From NCBI GenBank assembly GCA_027083035.1, contig JALWSY010000129.1, positions 1-49,104 of the forward strand: a stretch of 49,104 bases of DNA. Direction: 5' to 3'. Below the pieces are notes generated by a model, which saw nothing but the letters and a program-made list of their open reading frames with translations, was not told the origin of the DNA and ran no database searches. Below, piece after piece: positions 19,588 through 28,961 of the stretch; positions within the stretch are counted from its first letter, which is position 1; every line of letters begins with the position of its first letter. Source of the stretch: Sulfurimonas sp. Lineage in GTDB: Bacteria; Campylobacterota; Campylobacteria; Campylobacterales; Sulfurimonadaceae. Made by a program: the position numbers and the translations under genes.

Positions 19588-21123
19588 ATGAAACGAAAAA
19601 AACTCCCCATAGGAATCTCTACCTTCCGAACAATGATAGAGGAGAATTATCTCTATATTGATAAAACAAAAATAGCGCTAAATCTTATCAATGGAGATGG
19701 TGCTTACTACTTTTTATCGCGTCCTAGAAGATTTGGAAAGTCGCTTTTTCTTGATACACTTCGCACTATCTTTGATGGAGAGAGAGAACTCTTCAAAGGA
19801 CTTTTTATCTATGATAAGTATGAATTTGAGAGATATCCTGTTCTTCGTATCAGCTTTAATAGTGGTGATTTTTCATCCAAAGAGGCATTCCATAAAAGAG
19901 TTAATGCCATACTTGATGATAATCAATTAGATTTAGATATAGAGTGTCCAAAGGAGTATGATAGTTCTGATTGTTTTGCTAGAATTATAAAAGAAGCTTA
20001 TCTCAAATATAATAAAAAAGTAGTCATACTCGTAGATGAGTATGATAAGCCCATATTAGATAATATTGAAAATCAAGAGGTAGCCACTATCATAAGAGAT
20101 GAACTGAAAAATTTCTATAGTGTCATTAAGGGGGCTGATGAGTATCTTAAATTTGTATTTATTACTGGTGTTTCAAAGTTTGCAAAAGTGAGTCTCTTTA
20201 GTGGACTCAATAATATAAACGATATAACTTTAGATAAAAACTACTCCACGATATGTGGTTATACACAGGGTGATGTAGAGATATCTTTTAAAAATTATCT
20301 CGTTGGTGTTGATATGCAGAAGCTAAAGAGATGGTATAATGGTTATAAATTTTTAGGGGATGGAGTCTATAACCCTTTTGATATACTGCTCTTTATAGAT
20401 AAAGATTTTAGTTATAGAAACTACTGGTTCTCAACAGGTACACCAACTTTTTTGATGAAGGTTTTGGAGCGAAATAACTACTACTTGCCAAATCTTGAAA
20501 ATGTTGTGAAAAATGAGAAACTTCTTAATAGTTTTGATGTAGATAATATAGAGTTAGAGACGCTTATGTGGCAGACTGGATACCTGACTATCTCTAGTAC
20601 AAAAGATACTCCAAGAGGGGTACTTTACAGCTTAGATATACCAAATGTAGAAGTTCAGATATCGCTCATGGAGCATATAGCAGACTATATAACGAAGATA
20701 AATAACTCTGCATTATTTGAAAATGCTATCTATGAAGCGCTTGTAGAGAGTGACTTCACAAAACTAGAGTTAAATATAAAAACACTCTTCTCCTCTATAC
20801 CTTACAATCTATTTACAAAAAATAGAATGTATGAACAAGAGGGCTATTATGTAAGTGTTTTTTACTCCTATTTAAAAGCATTAGGCTTAGAATTAATAGG
20901 GGAGGATTGCACCAACAAGGGAAGAATAGATTTAACTATAAAAACTCCAAATAGTATAGTTATCATAGAGTTTAAAGTTGATGCCACAACAGCGTTAGAG
21001 CAGATAAAAGAGAAAAAGTATCATGAAAAATATATGAGTGAGAATCTACCTCTTTTTATCGTAGGCATAGAGTTTAATAAAGAGGATAGAAATATATCTA
21101 AACTAGAGTGGGAGAAGATATGA
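19588..21123 (+). CDS. AAA-ATPase-like protein with C-terminal PD-(D/E)XK nuclease-like domain
   Basis: A 511-residue protein of the widespread AAA-ATPase_like/PDDEXK_9 family. Residues 1-30 (LPIGISTFRTMIEENYLYIDKT, taken as two adjoining pieces) and the loop SRPRRFGKS with K51-S52 are the family N-terminus and Walker A variant; D150-E151 in VVILVDEYDKP is Walker B. The C-terminus has the nuclease-like core D448 (GRIDL) and E461-x-K463 (EFK). Family members are often multi-copy and of unknown role; some are suspected in mobile or defence contexts. The start at 19588 is preferred over 19573 because GAGG lies seven bases before it. It follows the SMC gene by 17 bases and overlaps the aminopeptidase start by four (ATGA). 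Confidence 0.85.
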   Translation: MKRKKLPIGISTFRTMIEENYLYIDKTKIALNLINGDGAYYFLSRPRRFGKSLFLDTLRTIFDGERELFKGLFIYDKYEFERYPVLRISFNSGDFSSKEAFHKRVNAILDDNQLDLDIECPKEYDSSDCFARIIKEAYLKYNKKVVILVDEYDKPILDNIENQEVATIIRDELKNFYSVIKGADEYLKFVFITGVSKFAKVSLFSGLNNINDITLDKNYSTICGYTQGDVEISFKNYLVGVDMQKLKRWYNGYKFLGDGVYNPFDILLFIDKDFSYRNYWFSTGTPTFLMKVLERNNYYLPNLENVVKNEKLLNSFDVDNIELETLMWQTGYLTISSTKDTPRGVLYSLDIPNVEVQISLMEHIADYITKINNSALFENAIYEALVESDFTKLELNIKTLFSSIPYNLFTKNRMYEQEGYYVSVFYSYLKALGLELIGEDCTNKGRIDLTIKTPNSIVIIEFKVDATTALEQIKEKKYHEKYMSENLPLFIVGIEFNKEDRNISKLEWEKI

Positions 21124-22382
21124 ATAAAGAAGATTTTAACGAAGGACTTTTAGGATTTTTGGATGCATCACCAACACCGTTTCATGCAACGCAAAATATC
21201 TCTGCTATGCTTAATAATGCAGGATTTATTGCACTCGATGAGCGAGAGAAGTGGGAGTTAAAGGCAGGAGAGAAGTATTTTGTCACTCGTAATGACTCAA
21301 GTGTCATCGCTTTTACCTATCCAAAAAGTGAGAAAAATTATGTAATGGTTGGAGCGCATACAGATTCACCAAACCTGAAGCTCAAACCAAATCCTGTGAT
21401 GAAAGAGCATGGGGTTGTCAAGTTTGGTGTAGAGCCTTATGGTGGTCTGCTGCTTACTCCTTGGTTTGACAGAGACCTCTCTTTGGCTGGGCGTGTAAGT
21501 TATCTTGATATGCAAGGGGAGTTGCAGCACACTCTCATAGATGTAAAAAAGTCCATCGCTACTATTCCCTCTTTGGCAATTCACTTGGATGATAAGGCAA
21601 ATAAAGATAAAAGTGTTAATAAACAGACCGATATAGCACCAATTCTTACAACAAACGAAGAGTTTAGCTTTGATGATTTTCTGCGTTGGCAACTCGATAG
21701 AGTAGGATATCCTGATGTAAAAGAGATCTATGCTAGTGAGCTGAGCTTTTATGATACGCAAAAGGCTGCTTTTGTAGGACTTCGAGATGATTTTATCAGT
21801 GCTGCACGACTTGATAATCTGCTCTCTTGTTATGTCGGACTGCTGAGTATCTGTAGTGTTGATGCAAATAAGCCTATGCTCTTTGTGGCATCAGATCATG
21901 AGGAGGTTGGGAGTGACTCTACAAGTGGAGCAGGGGGAAGCTTTTTAGAGAGTACACTCAAGCGAATGTTTGGAGATATAGATGCATATATGCAGATGAT
22001 ACGAAGCTCCATTCTCATTAGTGCAGACAATGCCCATGCTATCCATCCAAATTTTCCGAGCAAACATGATCCCAAGCACGCTCCTCAGATGAACAAGGGA
22101 GTAGTCATAAAAGTGAATGCAAATCAGCGATATGCATCAAACTCCTTGACTATCTCAAAGTTTTTACATACTGCATCACTCCTAGGTGAGAAAACACAGC
22201 AGTTTGTAACGCGCAGCGATATGGGGTGCGGCTCTACCATTGGTCCAATAACAGCAACACGACTCGGTATAGAGACCATAGATGTCGGTTTGCCAACACT
22301 TGGAATGCACTCTATTCGAGAGTTGGCAGGGAGTGATGATGCACACTCCTTGTATAAAATTCTTGTGGCATTTAAAAACTGA
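21120..22382 (+). CDS. apeB: M18 family zinc aminopeptidase
   Basis: A 420-residue cytoplasmic aminopeptidase of the M18 (aspartyl aminopeptidase-like) family, which removes N-terminal, often acidic, residues from peptides. Zinc and catalytic segments are visible: VGAHTDSP with H80 and D82, DHEEVGSDS, the N-A-H-A-I-H-P-N segment, and the final GMHSIRELAGSDD. Length matches the family. The ATG at 21120 is chosen because GGGAG lies just upstream and because it overlaps the previous stop as ATGA; a GTG at 21108 lacks a better site. It overlaps the kinase gene by one base. The gene symbol is by family resemblance. Confidence 0.85.
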   Translation: MNKEDFNEGLLGFLDASPTPFHATQNISAMLNNAGFIALDEREKWELKAGEKYFVTRNDSSVIAFTYPKSEKNYVMVGAHTDSPNLKLKPNPVMKEHGVVKFGVEPYGGLLLTPWFDRDLSLAGRVSYLDMQGELQHTLIDVKKSIATIPSLAIHLDDKANKDKSVNKQTDIAPILTTNEEFSFDDFLRWQLDRVGYPDVKEIYASELSFYDTQKAAFVGLRDDFISAARLDNLLSCYVGLLSICSVDANKPMLFVASDHEEVGSDSTSGAGGSFLESTLKRMFGDIDAYMQMIRSSILISADNAHAIHPNFPSKHDPKHAPQMNKGVVIKVNANQRYASNSLTISKFLHTASLLGEKTQQFVTRSDMGCGSTIGPITATRLGIETIDVGLPTLGMHSIRELAGSDDAHSLYKILVAFKN

Positions 22383-23365
22383 TGTCCACAGTAACACCCG
22401 AAGAGTTAAACCTCTTAATAGAGCAGACCTACAAAGTCGAAAATGAGTTTAATGAGTTAAAGGCATCCTATGCACACCTGCAAGATACTGTTGAGAAGGT
22501 TGTGGAGTTTTTGCCAAATGCTATCTGGATAGTTAATGCTGATAACACCATCTTTTTGCAAAACTCGCGCGCACGGGAGTTGTGGGAACTACTCAAACTT
22601 TTAGAGTATAAGAGTGAAGATTATGAGCTTAAGTTTAATGCAAAGTCCTATCTGATAAAAAGCTCCTCATATAAAGATAAGATTATGCTCTCTGCAACTG
22701 ATATAACAGAGCAGAAGCGCAAAGAGAATTTAGCAACCATGGGACAGATGGCTGCACACCTCTCTCATGAGATACGCAACCCGATAGGAGCAATCTCTTT
22801 GATGAGTTCTACGCTTAAAAAGCGGGTAAAACCTGAGAATATTGCTATCGTAGAGGAGATTCAAAACTCTGTAAGTCGTATTGAGCGCATCATTAAAGCT
22901 ACGCTGATGTTCTCTAAGGGTGTAAAGGCGACAAAAAGAGAGGTGTTATGGAGTGAACTAAGAGACTCTATAGATATGTCCATTAGTTACTACGCCTACT
23001 CCAAGGAGATAGAGTTTATCTTTCCAGAGGAGGAGTTTACTCTCAATGCTGATATGGATTTACTTGATATGCTCTTTTCTAACTTTATAATCAATGCTAT
23101 TGATGCCATAGAGTTAGATGAGAATGAGGAGGGAGTTATACGCATTGAACATAGAGATGATGCAGCGTTTCATATCTTTCGCATCTATGACAGCGGTGTT
23201 GCTATTGAGAATAAAAAAGAGCTCTTTGAAGCCTTTAAAAGTACAAAAGTTAAAGGAAATGGTCTTGGACTTATACTCTCAAGGGAGATAGCAGAGGCAC
23301 ATGGTGGTTCAGTAGCGTTACTCGATGGAAAAGAAAAATGTTTTGAAATAAGGATAGCCAAGTAA
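22382..23365 (+). CDS. Cytoplasmic PAS-type sensor histidine kinase, candidate flagellar kinase FlgS
   Basis: A 327-residue soluble histidine kinase. A coiled N-terminus and a PAS-like domain (about 40-110, LPNAIWIVNADNTIFLQN) lead to the H-box at H129 (SHEIRNPIGAISLMSST), the N-box FIINAIDAIE and the G-box KGNGLGLILSREIAEAHGG. There is no membrane helix or receiver domain. The organisation and H-box are like FlgS, the soluble kinase that with FlgR turns on sigma-54 flagellar genes in Campylobacter and Helicobacter, but no regulator or flagellar gene lies next to it, so that role is inferred. It overlaps the aminopeptidase stop by one base (TGATG), suggesting coupled translation. Confidence 0.8.
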   Translation: MSTVTPEELNLLIEQTYKVENEFNELKASYAHLQDTVEKVVEFLPNAIWIVNADNTIFLQNSRARELWELLKLLEYKSEDYELKFNAKSYLIKSSSYKDKIMLSATDITEQKRKENLATMGQMAAHLSHEIRNPIGAISLMSSTLKKRVKPENIAIVEEIQNSVSRIERIIKATLMFSKGVKATKREVLWSELRDSIDMSISYYAYSKEIEFIFPEEEFTLNADMDLLDMLFSNFIINAIDAIELDENEEGVIRIEHRDDAAFHIFRIYDSGVAIENKKELFEAFKSTKVKGNGLGLILSREIAEAHGGSVALLDGKEKCFEIRIAK

Positions 23366-23413
23366 ATATTGGATAAAATAGCGAAATAATTCTAAAATCA
23401 TTAGGACATTTCA

Positions 23414-24265
23414 TTGCAAGCAAAAATTGAAACAGTAAAAACCCTCCTTGATGCACTCCCGTTTATAAAAGAGTTTCGTAAAGAGATCGTCGTTATAAAG
23501 TATGGTGGTTCAGCACAAACCTCCCCACAACTCAAAGAGAAGTTTGCAGAGGATATACTGCTTATGTATCTTGTGGGTATTAAGCCTGTCATAGTTCATG
23601 GTGGTGGCAAAAAAATAACTGATATGCTCGATGCTTTGAGTATAGATACAAAGTTTATCGAGGGGCAACGCGTAACGACAAAAGAGGTTATGCGTATCGC
23701 TGAGATGATTTTAAGTGGAGAGATAAACAAAGAGATAGTATCTCTACTCAACTCACACTCAGCTAAAGCGATAGGCGTGAGTGGCAAAGATGCTCACTTT
23801 ATCACCGCTCAGGCAAAAGATTTTGCCAAGTGGGGACTTACAGGGAATATCACTAATGTCAAGGCTGATGTCGTGACAAATCTCATAAAAGAGGGATTTA
23901 TCCCTGTTATAGCACCGATAGCTGCGGGTGAGGAGATGGGACACCCCGGTTTTAATATAAATGCAGATTTGTGTGCATCCTATGTTGCAAAAGCGATAGG
24001 GGCAAATAAGATTATCTTCTTAACAGATACAGAGGGTGTTTTAAACAATGACAAAGAGCTTTTTTCAAGTCTTACAAGTGCGGAGGTTGAGGCACTCAAA
24101 GGTGATGGCACTATTCATGGTGGGATGGTTCCAAAGGTAGATGCTTGTTTAGAGGCTATTAATGGTGGGGTGCAAAAAGCGCACATCATTGATGGGCGAC
24201 TAGAACACTCTATGCTTTTGGAACTCTTTACATCTGAGGGTGTGGGTACGGAGATAGTGAAGTAG
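23414..24265 (+). CDS. argB: Acetylglutamate kinase
   Basis: A 283-residue amino-acid kinase that phosphorylates N-acetylglutamate, the second step of arginine synthesis. The ATP-binding lysine and glycine loop are in VIKYGGSAQ (near residue 28) and the substrate loop in VHGGGKKITDML; the later TDTEGVL and GTIHGGMVPKVDAC segments are diagnostic. The start is TTG with AGGA seven bases upstream, giving the usual length. It is 48 bases after the kinase gene, and a secreted protein begins four bases after its stop. argH lies elsewhere in the window (36126). Confidence 0.96.
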   Translation: MQAKIETVKTLLDALPFIKEFRKEIVVIKYGGSAQTSPQLKEKFAEDILLMYLVGIKPVIVHGGGKKITDMLDALSIDTKFIEGQRVTTKEVMRIAEMILSGEINKEIVSLLNSHSAKAIGVSGKDAHFITAQAKDFAKWGLTGNITNVKADVVTNLIKEGFIPVIAPIAAGEEMGHPGFNINADLCASYVAKAIGANKIIFLTDTEGVLNNDKELFSSLTSAEVEALKGDGTIHGGMVPKVDACLEAINGGVQKAHIIDGRLEHSMLLELFTSEGVGTEIVK

Positions 24266-24269
24266 TGAG

Positions 24270-24689
24270 ATGAGACTCTTTTTTTCTTTCTGTATTAGCT
24301 TGTTGCTCCTCTTTGGTGCTTTAGATGCCAATGATTTTGCAGAGGTTAAAAGGATAGAGCTAAAAAAAGATGAAATAAAAGAGATAACAGTAAAGTATGA
24401 GCATTATGAGAAACCTTTTAAGTTTCGATGGACGCTGTATAAAAATGAGGGTTTAGTGATGTTTTACTCTTATGGAACGAAAGTGATGCAAAACATACTG
24501 TATTTAAATACAAAAAATCAAAGTTTTAAAGTTTACCTTAAAACAAAGGGCGCTGACTTCTATGAAGTGCCTTACTTTTTGGTAAAGTTTAAAGAGTTTA
24601 ATTTTAAAAAACATCAAGCTGTGTTTGAGCTTTTTTTATCAGATAAAAGATCTCAAATAAAATTAGAATATAAAAAGAAGAGAAAGTAG
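24270..24689 (+). CDS. Conserved-type secreted protein of unknown function
   Basis: A 139-residue protein with a signal peptide at 1-20 (hydrophobic LLLLFGALDA) and a basic, beta-rich mature part containing many lysines and aromatic residues. No cysteine pair, haem motif or catalytic motif is visible. It sits between argB and the prenyl synthase gene with gaps of four and five bases, so it is part of the same operon. I do not recognise the family; position suggests a lineage-specific periplasmic protein. Confidence 0.8.
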   Translation: MRLFFSFCISLLLLFGALDANDFAEVKRIELKKDEIKEITVKYEHYEKPFKFRWTLYKNEGLVMFYSYGTKVMQNILYLNTKNQSFKVYLKTKGADFYEVPYFLVKFKEFNFKKHQAVFELFLSDKRSQIKLEYKKKRK

Positions 24690-24694
24690 AGCGT

Positions 24695-25582
24695 ATGCAA
24701 AAAGTAGAAAAAGAGATAGAGAGATTGATTGACGAGATTGATTACGATGAGGTGAGTAAACTTTTTTCCATGTTGAGTGGAGGGAAGCGACTACGCGCAA
24801 AATTAATCTTAAAGATTGCAGGAGAAGATGAAAACGCCCCTCTTTTAGCAGCGATAGTAGAGCTGATTCACGCGGCATCACTACTGCATGATGATGTGAT
24901 AGATGATGCAATGACACGACGAGGAGTGGCTTCGGTAAATGCAACAGATGGCAGCAAAACTGCCGTTATGCTTGGAGATATTCTCTACTCAAAAGGTTTT
25001 ACGGAGTTAGTCGCTTTTGACAAAGAGATAGCACAGACTATAGCCGCATCCGTTACAGCACTCTCAAAAGGAGAGATGATGGATGTGAAGATGGCGGAGC
25101 ATTTTAATAGTGATGCAAATCTTTACCTTGATATGCTCTACCTTAAAACGGCTACACTCATCGAGGCAGCAGCAAAGGCGGCAGCACTTTTAGTTGGCAA
25201 AGATGCACAAAAACATGCCCTTTATGGAAAAAATCTCGGACTCTCTTTTCAGATTATTGATGATATTTTAGATATTACAGCGACAGAGGAGGCTCTTGGA
25301 AAACCTGCAATGAATGACTTTGTAGAGGGCAAATGTACGCTGCCATATATCTACCTCTATGAAGCACTCGATGATGCAGGTAAAGAGCGTCTTCTTCAGG
25401 CACATGGAAAGAAGATTGATGTTAAAGAGTCTGTTTGGATACAGTCAAAAATGCAAGAGTTTAAAACAGTAGAGAAATCCTTTCAACTTGCACAACAACT
25501 CTCAAACGAGGCACAGAGTGCCATGAGTGATGATGCAGAGTTGGTAAATATTTTAGAAACTATGATACAAAGAAGTTATTAA
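24695..25582 (+). CDS. Polyprenyl diphosphate synthase (trans type)
   Basis: A 295-residue isoprenoid chain synthase. The first aspartate-rich motif is at D66-D67-x-x-D70 (LLHDDVIDDA), followed by the RRG segment, and the second near residue 188 (FQIIDDILDITA). Small residues before the first motif suggest a product longer than farnesyl diphosphate, such as the octaprenyl-type chain for menaquinone, but chain length is not certain. It overlaps hemA by one base (TAATG). The order prenyl synthase-hemA-proS is conserved in Campylobacter. Confidence 0.9.
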   Translation: MQKVEKEIERLIDEIDYDEVSKLFSMLSGGKRLRAKLILKIAGEDENAPLLAAIVELIHAASLLHDDVIDDAMTRRGVASVNATDGSKTAVMLGDILYSKGFTELVAFDKEIAQTIAASVTALSKGEMMDVKMAEHFNSDANLYLDMLYLKTATLIEAAAKAAALLVGKDAQKHALYGKNLGLSFQIIDDILDITATEEALGKPAMNDFVEGKCTLPYIYLYEALDDAGKERLLQAHGKKIDVKESVWIQSKMQEFKTVEKSFQLAQQLSNEAQSAMSDDAELVNILETMIQRSY

Positions 25583-26832
25583 TGCACTATTTAAATATAA
25601 GTTTTACACACAAAAATTCAACGCTTGAGATTCGAGAGAAACTCTCCTACCCTGATGATGAGAACAAACGAGGCTGTCTAAATGTCCTGCTTGAGAGTGA
25701 TGCAATCTCCGAGGCGATTTTAATCTCTACTTGTAATAGAATGGAAGTACTTTGTAACTGTAGTGATATTCCAAGTGCTACAGAGCATATCTTTAAGATG
25801 CTCTCAAGACGCTCAGGTATTAGTGTCGAAGAGCTAGAGGGCAGAGCCGACATCTTTGATGATAGTTCAGCTATTCATCATCTCTTTAGTGTTGCATCAT
25901 CTCTAGACTCTATGGTTGTTGGGGAGACGCAGATTGTAGGACAACTCAAAGATGCCTTCCGTTTTGCGTATGATAACCACTTCTGTAGCAAAAAACTCGC
26001 CCGAGCGATGAAGTCCGCTTTTAAGTGTGCGGCAAAAGTGAGAAATGCTACAGATATCTCCTCTAAGCCTGTCTCCATGGCAAGTGTGGCGGTAAATAAA
26101 CTCAAGTCCCTTGTAGATGATTTGCATGGAAAAAAAGCACTTATTATCGGTGTGGGTGAGATGAGTGAGATTACAGCAAAACACTTGGTAAGTGCGGGTG
26201 CTGATGTCTATGTGATGAACAGAACACTCCATAAAGCAGAGGCATTTGCCAAAGAGTGTAACACAAAGATAGTCCCCTTTAGTGAACTCTCAAAGGCGAT
26301 AAATGAGTTTGAGATTCTCTTTAGTGCTACCTCCTCGTATGAGCCTATTATAACTGATGCCATTATAGAACCTCGCCCTTTTGACAGATACTGGTTTGAT
26401 TTGGCTCTTCCTCGTGATATAAACTACAACAAAGGTGAGCGCATTCATCTTTATGTTATAGATGATTTAAAACTCATAGTAGATGAGAATGTAACAGCAC
26501 GGGAAAATGCCGCAAGAGCAGCGCACGCTATCATAGGGCGTGAGATAGTTGAGTTTTTTGAGTGGCTCACGACACAGGATATCGAGCCGATTATAAAGGA
26601 GATATATCAAAAAGCAGCCATTGCAGCCAAAGAGGAGAGTGAGCGTGCTATTAAGAGTGGTTATATTCCAAAAGAGTATGGTGCTGAGGCGCAGAAGATG
26701 TGTGAACAGGCACTCAAGCGATTTTTACACGACTTCACGACAAATATGCGCTCTGCATCATCACAAGATACACAATCAGAACTACTCAGCGGAGCAATGG
26801 CTCTTATGATGAAAGAAAAAAATGAAGGATAA
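25582..26832 (+). CDS. hemA: Glutamyl-tRNA reductase
   Basis: A 416-residue enzyme that reduces glutamyl-tRNA to glutamate-1-semialdehyde, the first step of haem synthesis by the C5 route. The catalytic cysteine is C51 in [10 protein letters not shown], the [14 protein letters not shown] segment is diagnostic, the NADPH-binding loop is IIGVGEMSE near 190, and the C-terminal helical dimer domain is complete. It shares one base with the prenyl synthase stop and is followed two bases on by proS. hemC of the same pathway lies at 31226. Confidence 0.97.
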   Translation: MHYLNISFTHKNSTLEIREKLSYPDDENKRGCLNVLLESDAISEAILISTCNRMEVLCNCSDIPSATEHIFKMLSRRSGISVEELEGRADIFDDSSAIHHLFSVASSLDSMVVGETQIVGQLKDAFRFAYDNHFCSKKLARAMKSAFKCAAKVRNATDISSKPVSMASVAVNKLKSLVDDLHGKKALIIGVGEMSEITAKHLVSAGADVYVMNRTLHKAEAFAKECNTKIVPFSELSKAINEFEILFSATSSYEPIITDAIIEPRPFDRYWFDLALPRDINYNKGERIHLYVIDDLKLIVDENVTARENAARAAHAIIGREIVEFFEWLTTQDIEPIIKEIYQKAAIAAKEESERAIKSGYIPKEYGAEAQKMCEQALKRFLHDFTTNMRSASSQDTQSELLSGAMALMMKEKNEG

Positions 26833-26834
26833 TT

Positions 26835-28538
26835 ATGAGAAGAAGTAAAGCTTTTATACCAACAACAAAAGAGGCGCCTTCAGATGCGCAACTAGCAAGT
26901 CATATATTTTTATCTCGCGGAGGATTTGTAAGCCAGAGTGCTGCGGGACTTTACAACTATATGCCTTTAGCAAAGAGGGTTATAAAGAAGATAGAGAAGA
27001 TTGTTAATGAGGAGATGGAGCAGGTGGGTGCGCAGGAGGTGGAACTCTCTTTTGTAACACCAGCTGATTTGTGGGCTGAATCTGGACGCATAGAGAAGTT
27101 TGGTAAAGAGTTGCTCCGCTTTAAAGATAGAAAAGATACCCTCTATGTACTTGGACCGACACATGAAGAGATGATGGTTGATTTGGTGCGCAACCGTGTG
27201 ACAAGTTATAAAAATTTGCCGCTTAATCTCTACCAGATTAAGACAAAGTTTCGTGATGAGGCAAGACCTCGCTTTGGACTTATGCGTGGGCGTGAGTTTA
27301 TTATGAAAGATGGTTACTCTTTTCATGCATCGACAGAGGATTTAGACAGAGAGTTTGATGCAATGGAAGCGGCTTATAAAAAGATACTTACTCGTTTGGG
27401 GCTTGACTTTAGAGTGGTTGAGGCTGATAGTGGTGCTATTGGTGGGAGTGGTTCAAAAGAGCTTATGGTCATAGCAGATAGTGGGGAAGATACTATCGCT
27501 ATCTGCTCAAAGTGTGAGTATGGTGCCAATATCGAAGCGGCTGTTCGTGGTAAAAGAGGTGAGGTACCAGAGGCTCCAGAGGCTGAGTTTAATAAGTTTC
27601 AGACACCTGATGTCAAGAGCATAGAGGATTTGGCAGCTTTTTTCAAGGTGGATCCTTACTACACGGTGAAGTGTGTTGCAAAGAAGCTTATCTATGAAGA
27701 GGGGAGTGAGATAGTGCTTTTCTTTTTACGAGGGAGTGATAACCTCCAAGAGGTAAAAGCACTCAACGCTGCTGATGCACTCGATATTGAGGACGCGAGT
27801 GAAGAGGAGCTTCAGGCACTCGGTTTAGTTCCGGGATTTATCGGTCCCCTTGATCAGGACAAGGCAAAGCACGTTATAGATATTGAGCTGAAAAATGCTA
27901 CAAATATGATTTGTGGTGCTAATGAGAAGGATTATCACTTTGTTGGTGTTGATTTGGGCATCATTAGTGATGTAGCTTACTTTGCTGATATAGCAGAGGT
28001 AAATGAGGGGGATGCTTGTCCTCATTGTGATGGCACTTTGCGTTTTACAAAGGGAATAGAAGTAGGGCATATCTTTAAACTTGGTACTACGTATAGCGAA
28101 GCTTTAAAAGCAGAGTTTTTAGATGAAAATGGAAAGACACAGCCTTTTATTATGGGGACTTACGGTATGGGAATCTCGCGTCTTGTTGCATCAGTAATAG
28201 AGCAGCATCATGATGAGAGTGGTTGTATTTGGACAAAGGCAACGGCTCCTTACATGGTCAATGTTATGATAAGCAACATAAAAGATGCACAGCAGGTAGA
28301 AGTCGCAGAAACACTTTATGCGGAGCTTCAAGAGGCAGGCGTAGAGGTGATGCTCGATGATAGAAAAGAGCGCTTTGGCTTTAAGATGAAAGATGCAGAG
28401 CTTATTGGATTTCCATATACTGTCATAGTAGGAAAAGAGTTATCAAATGGAAATGTACAGATTTTCCAGAGAGATACAAAAGAGAAGAGTATGGTAAGCG
28501 TAGAAGAGATTTTTGACAGAGTGATGGAACGTATCTAA
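26835..28538 (+). CDS. proS: Prolyl-tRNA synthetase (bacterial type with editing insert)
   Basis: A 567-residue class II synthetase. Motif 1 and 2 regions ([34 protein letters not shown], motif 2 with the conserved arginines) and motif 3 ([13 protein letters not shown], near 450) are present. Between motifs 2 and 3 lies the long insert (about 225-400) that edits mischarged alanyl-tRNA, typical of bacterial-type ProS. The C-terminal anticodon domain is complete. AAGGA five bases upstream supports the start. The FxsA-like gene begins on the base after its stop. Confidence 0.97.
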   Translation: MRRSKAFIPTTKEAPSDAQLASHIFLSRGGFVSQSAAGLYNYMPLAKRVIKKIEKIVNEEMEQVGAQEVELSFVTPADLWAESGRIEKFGKELLRFKDRKDTLYVLGPTHEEMMVDLVRNRVTSYKNLPLNLYQIKTKFRDEARPRFGLMRGREFIMKDGYSFHASTEDLDREFDAMEAAYKKILTRLGLDFRVVEADSGAIGGSGSKELMVIADSGEDTIAICSKCEYGANIEAAVRGKRGEVPEAPEAEFNKFQTPDVKSIEDLAAFFKVDPYYTVKCVAKKLIYEEGSEIVLFFLRGSDNLQEVKALNAADALDIEDASEEELQALGLVPGFIGPLDQDKAKHVIDIELKNATNMICGANEKDYHFVGVDLGIISDVAYFADIAEVNEGDACPHCDGTLRFTKGIEVGHIFKLGTTYSEALKAEFLDENGKTQPFIMGTYGMGISRLVASVIEQHHDESGCIWTKATAPYMVNVMISNIKDAQQVEVAETLYAELQEAGVEVMLDDRKERFGFKMKDAELIGFPYTVIVGKELSNGNVQIFQRDTKEKSMVSVEEIFDRVMERI

Positions 28539-28961
28539 ATGCTCTACTTCCTGCTCTATCTCTTTCTAGAGGTCATTGTCTCTGTTAATATCTCCTCAGC
28601 CTTGGGTGGATTTATGACCTTTATTGAGATACTCCTCAGCGCTTTTATTGGAATCTCTATCCTTGTGAACTTTCGAGAAACACTTCTTGAAAACTTAAGA
28701 GCAATAAGTTTTAACGCCATAGATTTGATGGAGTTTCAAAGACTGAATCTCTTTACACTTCTTGGTGCATTTTTGCTTATTTTACCGGGATTTTTAACTG
28801 ATATTATAGGGATATTGATGCAGTTTAGTGTGCTTACGAGTATGTTTGTGAATCGTTACGCAGTCAAACAACAACATGATAGATGGGATCATGAGAGTAT
28901 AAGTGAGGAGTCTGATGTTATTGATGTTGAAATTATTGATACTAAGCATACTTCTAAGTAG
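28539..28961 (+). CDS. FxsA family membrane protein
   Basis: A 140-residue inner-membrane protein with about three hydrophobic helices (residues 1-25, 28-45 and 70-105) including LLILPGFLTDIIGILM, the FxsA family hallmark, and an acidic tail. FxsA was described in E. coli as relieving phage exclusion when overproduced; its normal role is unknown. It starts directly after proS, as in Campylobacter, where an integral membrane gene follows proS. Its 3' end overlaps the next gene out of frame by about 47 bases. Confidence 0.8.
   Translation: MLYFLLYLFLEVIVSVNISSALGGFMTFIEILLSAFIGISILVNFRETLLENLRAISFNAIDLMEFQRLNLFTLLGAFLLILPGFLTDIIGILMQFSVLTSMFVNRYAVKQQHDRWDHESISEESDVIDVEIIDTKHTSK

Noticed and set aside
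13613..21123. Reading the SMC cassette as a prophage or integrative element
   Set aside because: No integrase, tRNA, direct repeats at the borders or phage structural gene were seen; only defence-type genes are present.
28903..28914. GTG start for the pseudo-caspase gene
   Set aside because: It overlaps the GAGGAG ribosome site itself and only adds charged residues before the signal peptide; ATG 28915 fits better.
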